Below, piece by piece: positions 56,047-64,000 of a stretch of 64,000 nt of DNA. The notes under the pieces were generated by a model. That model ran no database searches, was not told the origin of the DNA, and worked only from the letters and a program-made list of their open reading frames with translations. Each line of letters starts with the position of its first letter. Position 1 is the stretch's first letter. This DNA comes from Solicoccozyma terricola (Eukaryota > Basidiomycota > Tremellomycetes > Filobasidiales > Piskurozymaceae): NCBI GenBank assembly GCA_001600875.1, contig BCLD01000007.1, forward strand, positions 652,885-716,884, in the 5' to 3' direction. The position numbers and the translations under genes are program-made.

Positions 56047-56368
56047 ATTGTTGAGCTCAGGATCTCAGCTGCGTAGTAGTGCTTCGAGGTGAAGATGCTA
56101 ATCGAGACTGCGATGGATAGATGATGGTGTGAGCTTGAACAGTCTCCTAGATCGAATCGATTGGATCTAGGGGAAGCTGGTGACGTCATCATAAAAATTG
56201 ATTGGGGGGCCCAGCCAGTTCTCAGAGTGGGTATTTGGACATTCTGTTAACCAGCAAGTGGTGAGCCTACAACAAACCGCCTATATTACATCCCTAATCA
56301 GCCACCATCTATTCGCCCGTCCGATCAACGTATCGTGTGTCATGATCTCTTGTTGAAACTCTCGCTCG
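56047..56368. other. ZIP gene upstream region / MGM1 3' region
   Basis: This 322-nt interval lies between two minus-strand genes. The ZIP-proximal part contains GATCGAATCGATTGGATC-like words and TGACGTCA at 56191-56198, a perfect CRE palindrome. No gene is seen. Confidence 0.5.
56191..56198. promoter_or_regulatory. CRE palindrome TGACGTCA upstream of the ZIP gene
   Basis: A perfect 8-bp cAMP-response-element palindrome lies about 145 nt upstream of the ZIP start codon. bZIP factors of the ATF/CREB type bind this sequence; use here is inference. Confidence 0.4.
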
Positions 56369-59300
56369 TCAAAAGTACTTCGTGAACAAACCCTGATTCC
56401 GGGAATTCGACCCAGCCGTGTCTTTTCCCTTTCGGAGGTTGACAAGCGATTGAAGTGCTATCATTACTTGTTCGAGCTTGTCTTTGCGTTCTTGCAGGTC
56501 CAAGTGTTTGCGAATGGTGGGGTTCTCGCGAGCAAAGGCGTTGACCTCCTCGCGCTATTTGGGATTATACACGTTAGTGGAGAGCATCGCCAAGGCTTGG
56601 AGTAAAGACTCACACTCAGCCCGTGCAGAATACGGGAGTCGATTTCCCGAGGGAACTGAACGAACATCGTATAGATGATAAGCATCCTAAGTGGCCATCT
56701 AACGGCTCCCATTCTCACCTGATAGAAGAACTGCTCCAACAGTTCGATATTGATAAACATCGTCGAGGTGTACGCCAACTTGTCTGCAACGACATTGAGG
56801 AAAGCCTCGGGGCAAAAGGCCTTTTGTTCTGGTCCTAACCGACATCTACGAGATTTAAGACCTGCTTGTCGAAGTTTCAAAATACCGAGGCGATCGGAGA
56901 AGACGGCAGCAATGCGACCTGGAGAGGAGGGACATTTGTCGTCAAGGTATGCGACTGAAACAACCTGCACCGCTCCGTTACTCACCATCCTGCACCTGCG
57001 CGGGACTGTACTTGTAGCTATCCGGTATCGGGGTCTCTTCCGGCTCCGTCTGGATTGCCTCTTCGCCCTCCTCCACAACTCGGGCCGGAGCCATCATTCG
57101 CCGTCTGCTACGTTCCGCCTCCCTCTGCTCGAGCTCCTTGACGTAGTCGATCAAGCCATTCAAACGACGAGTCCCACCAACTTTTTTCCGGATCTCTGCC
57201 AACTTGTTCTCACATCGGTGAACCTCGACGCCGAAAGCTTCCTCCGCGTGCGCTCGTCCCAATTCCCATTCTCTGGGCTCCACTTCGACTTCGTATTTGT
57301 ACGGCTTGATGCAGTTCTCCACCTGATCGGCCGTAAGAGCAAGTCGATCTCGAAGAATGGCGTGAGAGAACTCAACAATGCGTTCTGATGCTCCTGGGTG
57401 ATAGCTGAAAGGTTCCCCTGTGGCAATCGAATCGATGAGAGCACGCAAACCTTCCGCGACGAGCTGCGTTGAATCACGGCCAACTCCAGATTTGGTGAGG
57501 AGTGAGCTCGCGGTATCCAGTTTGTATCGCCAGTACGAATCCAGCTCTTCCGGAGTCATTCGCTTGTCGTCGCCCAGCTTCCCGAGTTCAGCACTTCTCC
57601 TGTCCATCCAATACAGCTGCTCGAGGATGTCCATGACTTTATCGTCGAGCATGGTCTTGAGCTTTTGTCGGATGTGTGGTTTTGTGAATTGGCTGGTGTA
57701 CTCCTTGAAGCGAGCTTTGAGAGCGTCCACCGTTTCGGCTACGTAGCTCTCGGCAGTGACACGACGGTCATTGTATTGGACCTGAGAGGGGGCAAGGGGA
57801 GCATATTTCCTGTTAACATCCTGATTGATGTCCTACGTAAACGATCGACGCAGACTCACCTTGAATTGATAATTCGCCTCCTCCATCTCGAGTTGAACTG
57901 CATTCGTTATCCCATTCAAACTCCCAGCCATACTCGTCTCCAAAACATCCATCAATCTCCTCCTCAGAGTATCTGTGCCCACCATTATTTGACCCTCTCT
58001 CCCACCGATCGTCCCGCCCCTGCTCCCAGATCGAAGAGTGGCAGGAGATGCTGCTCCTGCAGACGGGTAAAAGTACTTTGCGTTCTCGCCACCGAAGAAG
58101 GTCTCCTCGCGACGGAGGACAGCACCAGTGATATTCGGTGTCTCGCTCATCTTCCGTGCGCGTTCACCTTTCGGAGCTTTACAAACCACACCGACGTACC
58201 CTAGATGAAGTGGGTACCTATTCCCTCTAAGGATACTCGCACCTTGCTCGGCTGGAACCAAATCCATCTTGGTGATCACGCCAATCGTCCTCAATCCCAA
58301 CGGATCCACCCTCCTACTCGCTCTCAAAGCCGGAGAATTTGCCAAATCTACATCCGCCGCACAAACAGCCAGTATGATATTCGGCTCTTGAATATACTTG
58401 TCGCATAGATTCGCGATCTTTTCCTTAAGTTCCTCTGGTTGATCGAGACTCGATAATTGGACATATCCCGGTAAATCAATCAAGGTGAGATCCGGTACGT
58501 GCGGTGAGTGAATTCTCAAATGGATTGGATCGGAAGATACCGCGATGGAAGAAGGAACGGCGAGGTTGAGATCTGTCAATTGCTTTTGAATTGCGGAGAA
58601 AGAAGTGACGGGTTGTGAGCCCAGGGAGGGGAAGATTCCGTATTCAGCTGGCTTCGAAGGATCGTCGTGTGGCGTATGGATGAGAGTCAGCTCGATAGGT
58701 CGACGAGTCACCATGTTGTCTCCCCTAGAACACGACATTGAATAAGCACTCTTCTCACACCCCTGGTCAAAAACAATCTTCTCCACTCACTTTGGTAAAA
58801 ATTCATGTCCAACAACCGCTTCCAAAACACTACTCTTCCCACTACTCTGACTCCCAATAACCACAATACTAGGTAATCTCAAAGCATCGCTTTGATCGAT
58901 GGATAATAACACCGAGCGGATCTCTATTAATTTTCGCGTGAGTTGTAGCATTTGGTGTTCGTCGGGTTGGGTGGAGTGTTCGTCGTCTTGAGGTTGGGAT
59001 GTGGAGAGGAGGGAGGCTGTTAGGGTGGTCAAGAAGGCGGATGATTCGTTGCCGCCTCCGCCGCCTCCGCCAGTACCACTGCCACCACCTCCACCACCAT
59101 CACCACCCGACCCCACCACCTTATCCGCCAATCCCTCTCCCCCCACCCCCACGTCTCTCCCTTCCTCACCCACTCCCGCAATACCTCCCAACTGCCCCTT
59201 CACAGCCACCCACCAATCCCCAATCCCACCTGTCAACCTATCCACACCTTGTCTCCCACTCTCCGCTACATCAGCAGCTGAACTTGAAAACTCCGCAGCA

Positions 59301-59793
59301 AGGTCAGATGCCGTGTTGGATACGGATGACAGTGTTGATTGGGCTGTTGAGAGGGAGTTGGAGATTGTTGACGAGATTGAGGAGAGTACGTCGTTTGTTG
59401 CGTTTCTGACGCCTGAAAGATATGAAGCCGAAAAAAAAAAAAAAAAAAAAAAAAAAACGAGTAAGAAATAGGTTATTACTTGTTAGACAATATCGGTACA
59501 CAAGTGAACACAGGCTCACCTTCTAATTTATACTGAGCATAACCCAAAGCTCCGGCACCAATCGTAGCTCCGTAAATCGGGACTCTGAACGCCTTTGCCA
59601 CAAACCTCGGCACACTACCAAACGACAACGCTCTGACCTGTCTCGCGCCCGCCGCCAATCCCGCTAGATTCCGACCGGGTACAGCATGGTGTGGTCTGAG
59701 ACGTGCGAGTGTGTGGGGGTGGTATGTGCGTGTTCGGATGGGGAGAGTGGGGTGGAAGAGGGTGCGACGAGTGAGTGTGAGGAAGGGGTTCAT
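56369..59793 (-). CDS. MGM1: Mitochondrial dynamin-like GTPase
   Basis: This multi-exon minus-strand gene runs from the ATG at 59793 to the TGA at 56371-56369. The N-terminus ([20 protein letters not shown]) is an Arg-rich presequence, then a membrane span ([16 protein letters not shown]). A Gly-rich linker of about 20 residues precedes the GTPase domain: G1 [15 protein letters not shown]2 Thr in NMVTRRP, G3 [10 protein letters not shown]4 ITKMDLVP. Middle and effector regions follow, ending in [14 protein letters not shown] and GLFTKYF. Mgm1 drives inner-membrane fusion and cristae shape. Long and short forms arise by rhomboid cleavage after the first span in yeast, and the second hydrophobic part may serve here too. 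Intron 1 has a T24-type run used as its pyrimidine tract. Confidence 0.92.
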
Positions 59794-60189
59794 GGTGTTC
59801 GGGTGTTTGCCAACGGAGGTACGATCGTTGGGTGGTGGTGGTGGCGGTGGCGGTGGCGAGGAATGGACCAGTGGTGGTAGTGAAGGGGTACTAGGTGGTA
59901 TACATGGTGAGAGTGTGACGAGGAGGTTGAGTGTGCGAGTAAGTGCGAGTGCGAAGGATCGATGACCAGCTCTGTCGGCATAGGAGAGAGAGGCCACGTG
60001 ATAGATGGGGTATGCCACGTCATAGATGAGATGAACATGCCACGTCATCAACATCTTTACCCCGCACACGTGACTCATCTCCGGGAATGAGACAGCGATG
60101 ACGTTCGATGAGGCCCCGTCCCAGTCCAGCTCATTTCCCAAACAGTCCATCCCCTACACTTCTCCTCATCCAATCAATTCCATCACATC
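59794..60189. promoter_or_regulatory. Divergent promoter MGM1 / GST-like with repeated ACGTSA sites
   Basis: In 396 nt there are three direct repeats of GCCACGTSATAGATG-type sequence starting at 59993, 60014 and 60039 (the third is shorter). CACGTGACTCA follows at 60067-60077, which joins an E-box to an AP-1/Gcn4-like TGACTCA, and then TGACGT at 60099-60104. The sites cluster within 112 nt, nearer the GST-like gene. Confidence 0.6.
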
Positions 60190-63086
60190 ATGACTTCAGT
60201 CAATCCTGAAGACTTCCCACGAGCAATCCTCTACTCGTACAAGGCCAGCGTATGGGTAAGTCCTTCGACCAACACATTCCTCCAATCGCCACACCCCCAT
60301 CCGCAACGCGCTAACTCCTCGTCTTCCCCTACCCACCTATCTCCCTCATTCCAGGCCTCGGTACCCCTTCTCGCTCTCATCGAGAAAGGGTACTCGGAGG
60401 ACGATTATATCGTAAAGCAGGTTGATATTAGTGAGTTGAGGGGAACCCGTGTTTCCAGAAGGTATTCCCATTGTTGAGGGGTTGGGAGGAAAGCTGACTT
60501 GGTTCGTTGGTGTTTGTTTTTGACGGGGTGGTTTAGCCAAGGGAGAGAATTTCTCTCCTTCGTATTTGAAGTGAGTGGTGGTGAGAGAAGCGAGTGTGGT
60601 CTTCCTGAGCGTGACGAAGAGTTGAATGCGAGCGACGGCGAGCGAGTTCTTATCTTCGCGAAGCATCGCGAGTTATCTTCCCTTCTTCGCGAGCGAAGTG
60701 AGCATCGTCTCCCTGAGCGTCAGTGGAGAATATAGTCTTCCGCGAGCATGCGGAGCAATATCGTTTGCTCCCTGTGCGTAGCGAAGAATACTGTCTTCTT
60801 CGAGCATAGCGAGCTATAACCTATGCTCCTTGAGCGTAGCGAAGAATACTGTCTCCTTCGAGCAATGCGAGCAATGCGCTCTGCTCATTGTGCGTAGCCG
60901 AAACTACTCTCTCCTCGGAGCAAAGCGTGCATTGTCTCTCTGATCGTACCGAAGAATGCTATCTCCTTCTAGCAGAGTAAGCTATATTCTCGTCTCCAGC
61001 GAGCAAAGCGTACATTACTCTCTGATCGTAGTGAAGAATTCTGTCTTCTGCGAGCATAGTGAGGAGCATTATCTTCTCGGCGAGCATAGCAGGCAGCGCT
61101 CTCTTTCTTCTGCACATGGCAAGCATTGCTATCTCTTAGAGGAACACTACACGCAGTAGAGCAGTGTCCTCGATGATGGCGAGCGTGCGAACGTTATTTC
61201 TTCTCGCAAGACTATTGAGCAGAATCCGCCTCATTGGTAAAATCACCCCCTATCTTCGCCGGTATGGCGAGCATTCCTATCTGTACGAGCATAGAAGATA
61301 GCTATATTCTCGTGTCGAGAGTATGGAGAGCATTGCCGTAGCGAAAGTGAGAGAGAAAACAGGTGCTAACGCGTACAACCTTCTTCTCTTGCTCTTTGTT
61401 CCATCATTACCTTCAACTCGACGCCTCGTAGGATCAATTCAAACGGTAAGTTTTTCCAATCCCCTCTTTCACTGTCCTCGTGCCTTTGCTGAATGCTTAA
61501 CGCTTGATATTTTTCCGGTTCTCTGTTTCTTCCGTGAAACCTCCGTTTCCGTTTTGCAGGTACAATCCCATGTCTTTGTCTTCCAACTATGGAATCCACA
61601 TCACCAGATGTTCCAACTCGTTATAGGAGTTTGCGTGATACGATGGTAAGTATCAAAACCTCGCTTTGAAAGTCTATGTCCCGCCAAAGTTGAATTCTGA
61701 TGCGGCTCGTCAATATGGTTGCTGCTTTATAGACCATCGCTCAGTTCTTGGACCAAGCTAGGACTTCTACTAATGCTCATGGAGGGACTGGATTGCCCGC
61801 CCCTGCCCTGGCACCAGCTACCATCGAAGGTGAGATACTCCCTGACTAGTTTCTCAAACCCACGGTCGAAAAGAGACAATTGGTTGAATTTTTGATGTTC
61901 AACAGGTAAAACCCTATCCGACACTCTCATCGCTCTCGCGCACCAGCCGACTGTCGACCCGAACTTTCTCTTCCTTTCGGCTAGAAACCACACCGAACTA
62001 CGAGCAAAGGCGATGGGGGAACAAGGAGAGTTTGTTCGACAACGACAAGAAGCTATAAAGCGATACATCGCCGAAGCTCAAAGGGACTTGGACAATCTTC
62101 CATCTACTGAGAACAACAACAAGGAAGGCGTGAATGGAGTCGCCATTCCACCCTCTTTGGAGAGTAAAACACTCAACTTTTTAAAGGAAAAACAGGAGGC
62201 GAATCTCGTCTTGTGGAACTTGTACAATGGTCAAGCTGGGAAAGACAACGAGGAAAAGTTCTTTGAAGCGTCTAAGAAAGCGTGGAGTGAGAGTTTGCCT
62301 GATGTTTTGAGCAAGTTGGATGAGGGTATGAAAGGTCCTTATGCTTTAGGTGATCAAGTTGTGAGTCACACTGTCCATTCATTTCCCTTCAACCTATTTA
62401 CCCACCGTGATACCCCACCCACACCACCTACAGTCGCTCGCCGATCTGCACATCATCTCGTGGCTATGCCGTATCGTTGCCATCGCAGGTGGTAAAGCCG
62501 ATCCTGACGGTGTCGATGCCATCGAATCGTACTGCGATGGTAAAAAGGCTGGGACCAAGATTCACGCGTTTTGGGCAGCTTGGATTGAGAGGCCGAGTTT
62601 TAAGCAAGTGTGAGTCCGATAGAGGTGTTGTTCAGCATGTGCTGGGGCATGGTCAGTCAGACATCGAGCAAGCGGGAGAGGATGAGAGGATGGGGAGAGC
62701 GCTAGGCAATAGCAACAAACAACTACTCGCGGTACTTCTACACGCAGTAGGCGTGCATGCTTCCGAGAGTGTTCGTTCTGCTGGCGATGCAGCAGAGGTG
62801 TTCCGGTCGTGTCACACAAGCAGGCTCACGCGGCTGCTTTTGCCGTTGCCCTCAGGTATGGAGATGAGTTGTGATCCCTGCGGGGAAGACGAATGGAACG
62901 GTGGGGGGTGGGGAACAAGCTCGACCAGACTTTCAGAATGGGGGGAATCGAAGGGCACTGCGGACTTTCGTCAAGAGGTTAACAAGAAAAGAAAAAAAAT
63001 ACCTTCCTGACACCAAACATGATTTCTTTGTTGGGACACTCTGCAGATTGGCGGATAGGTATCGCAAGAAGTTTTACGAGGCATGA
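60190..63086 (+). CDS. Glutathione S-transferase-like protein
   Basis: Nine exons (60190-60255, 60355-60430, 60537-60570, 61432-61445, 61560-61645, 61733-61829, 61906-62360, 62434-62609, 63047-63086) encode 347 aa. Residues 10-80 are a thioredoxin-like GST N-domain (AILYSYKASVWASVPLLAL, YIVKQVDITKGENFSPSYL, KINSNGTIPCL with cis-Pro). The C-terminal helical domain ends with GPYALGDQVSLADLHIISWL and AAWIERPSFKQV. The family is that of basidiomycete GST-like proteins whose substrates are mostly unknown; the position of the usual catalytic Tyr/Ser/Cys is a Tyr-Lys-Ala-Ser stretch. Exon 4 is 14 nt. Intron 3 is 861 nt and full of repeats; intron 8 is 437 nt, and the last exon, joined by a clean acceptor, is the least certain. 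Confidence 0.85.
60571..61320. repeat. Degenerate hairpin-word array inside GST-like intron 3
   Basis: GCGTAGCGAAGAATACTGTCT occurs at 60776-60796 and 60834-60854 with period 58. Weaker copies lie near 60944 and 61025. Between them are CTTCGAGCATAGCGAGC-type words, GCGAGCGAAGTGAGC, CTTCGCGAAG and other GCGAGC/CTTCGC pieces that can pair with each other. The vocabulary (GCGAAG, GCGAGC, CTCCCT) matches the TAF6 intron array, but copies here are far more diverged. No protein-coding signal runs through it. Confidence 0.85.
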
Positions 63087-63503
63087 GCTTGTGTTGATCT
63101 CCAAGGTCTCTCTACCTTGTCTCTCTTCTCTCGATCCGGGGGGCCGTTTGTTTGAGATGAAAACTTTTTCTCTATTGGTCGCAGAATCCGACTTTTGTAT
63201 TACATAGTCCCGTTTTATGGAATTTTGAATGAATGCAAACATATACCCGGGGCGTGGGAGATCAACGTACGACGAGAACAAATGTGATATGGACAAAGTA
63301 GGAAGGACATAATATATAGACATGCAGAACGTCTTTCGTGAAGACCAGTGTCCCCCGGTGAAGCGTGTCGTTATCGTGAAGTGAAGGGTTGGTTGATGAT
63401 GATTGAAGAGGAAGAGGGGGGAAGGGTTGGGGGAATAGGTCTGCGAGCCTCTCTGGTCCAGCCAGAGACAAAAACGTGGTACATGAAAGAAGAAAAGAGT
63501 CCC
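63087..63503. other. Convergent 3' region
   Basis: This 417-nt interval lies between the GST-like stop and the stop of the last, partial gene. It probably holds both 3' UTRs. No RNA or gene is recognised. Confidence 0.5.
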
Positions 63504-64000
63504 TCAAAGCAATCTCCCAGACCTTCTCTTTCCTAGTCCAGTCGCACTCCCCGACCCACCCATCATCCTCATCTCATCCTGACCCCCATCAACTTCGAAC
63601 CCTCTAGTCCCACCCAAACTTGCTTGTCTATCGAACCTCGGATCATCCGCTCCAGCATCATCCGTAAACGGTCCTTGCTCAACTGAAGGGACGACTCCGG
63701 TGTTATGGGACATGTATGAGCCAGAGTTACCATCGGTATAACCACCGATAGTGGGTGATCGATCGTAGTAGTCAGCACCGTGGTTGTGAGAAGATGGGTT
63801 AGGATGTTGTGGTGGGTAAGAATATTCGAATTCGTTATCCATCATTCCTGAATGGATGGGTTCTCCATCGAGATCGGTTCCTTCTCGTTCCAATGCGTTG
63901 GTCTCAAGACCGTGACCACCGGGGGGGGGGGCTGGCAACGGGTGGGGGGGGGGGATGTCACCATGGGGGGGGGGGGGCGGCCTTGCGTTGGGGGGGGGGG
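63504..64000 (-). CDS. Unknown protein, C-terminal fragment
   Basis: A minus-strand frame enters from the right edge and stops at 63504-63506. The readable part (from about 63938 down) is hydrophilic and Gly/Ser/Asp/Tyr/His-rich, with NEFEYSYPPQHP, YYDRSPTIGGYT and DDPRFDRQASLGG. No domain is recognised; it looks like a disordered tail. The right edge (63918-64000) is broken by long poly-G runs that could hide frame errors, so the gene cannot be extended upstream. Confidence 0.5.
   Translation of the reverse strand, partial: PPPNARPPPPPHGDIPPPHPLPAPPPGGHGLETNALEREGTDLDGEPIHSGMMDNEFEYSYPPQHPNPSSHNHGADYYDRSPTIGGYTDGNSGSYMSHNTGVVPSVEQGPFTDDAGADDPRFDRQASLGGTRGFEVDGGQDEMRMMGGSGSATGLGKRRSGRLL
63918..64000 (+). 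repeat. Poly-G-rich right edge of the window
   Basis: Four runs of 10-13 G are separated by short mixed sequence. Such runs at an edge suggest low-quality sequence near a contig end or gap. Confidence 0.7.

Noticed and set aside
60571..61320. A protein-coding gene or repeat protein inside the GST-like intron
   Set aside because: Stops occur in all frames within short distance and the splice chain of the GST-like gene passes over it cleanly.

Overview
The window is nuclear DNA from an intron-rich basidiomycete fungus, most likely a tremellomycete yeast (Cryptococcus/Kwoniella-like). The evidence is spliceosomal introns of mostly 50-85 nt, many per gene, with GT(R)AG-type ends; a compact layout of divergent and convergent gene pairs; and fungal-specific families (fungal TRM7, RIM20/PalA, MGM1, a GT61/DUF563 glycosyltransferase). 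Species cannot be named from sequence alone. Exon chains were built by hand from splice signals and family similarity. Where exon coordinates are listed, the summed CDS is divisible by three.

Layout, left to right. 1-600: 3' end of a probable fungal transcription factor (+). 1279-3866: divergent pair, Nudix/DIPP-like hydrolase (-) and TRM7 tRNA 2'-O-methyltransferase (+). 4357-10628: SWI1-like ARID subunit of SWI/SNF (-), Q-rich. 10629-14033: long gene-poor region. 14034-18376: GNA1 and RIM20 (+). 18470-23358: ERG27 and TAF6 (-). 24163-26437: GT61 glycosyltransferase (+). 26707-28908: SPT20 of SAGA (-). 29038-29305: assembly gap. 29452-31859: DBP9 helicase (+). 31951-35235: PLC1 (-). 35266-38193: unrecognised acidic protein with repeated Phe-Asp motifs (-). 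38483-39847: enoyl-CoA hydratase (-). 40127-42788: APN2 (+). 42892-44442: cyclin H (-). 44608-46213: DHHC palmitoyltransferase (+). 46520-50640: MOV10/SDE3-like helicase (+). 50826-52134: Mn superoxide dismutase (-). 52244-54351: GPI16/PIG-T (-). 54546-56046: ZIP transporter (-). 56369-59793: MGM1 (-). 60190-63086: GST-like protein (+). 63504-64000: 3' part of an unknown gene (-), next to poly-G-rich sequence at the window edge.

The genes are mainly housekeeping and are not an operon or metabolic cluster. Four encode transcription-machinery subunits (SWI1, TAF6, SPT20, cyclin H). Others serve sterol, UDP-GlcNAc and GPI-anchor synthesis, pH signalling, mitochondrial fusion and oxidative-stress defence.

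The most unusual signals lie inside introns. A 95-bp tandem repeat built of short hairpins fills intron 2 of TAF6, and a degenerate array with the same word vocabulary fills an 861-nt intron of the GST-like gene. The 3' half of the SOD2 gene is cut into exons of 8, 24, 8, 22, 12, 57 and 12 nt. Several introns carry very long poly-C/poly-G tracts. No mobile-element ORF, rRNA, tRNA or CRISPR array was recognised.
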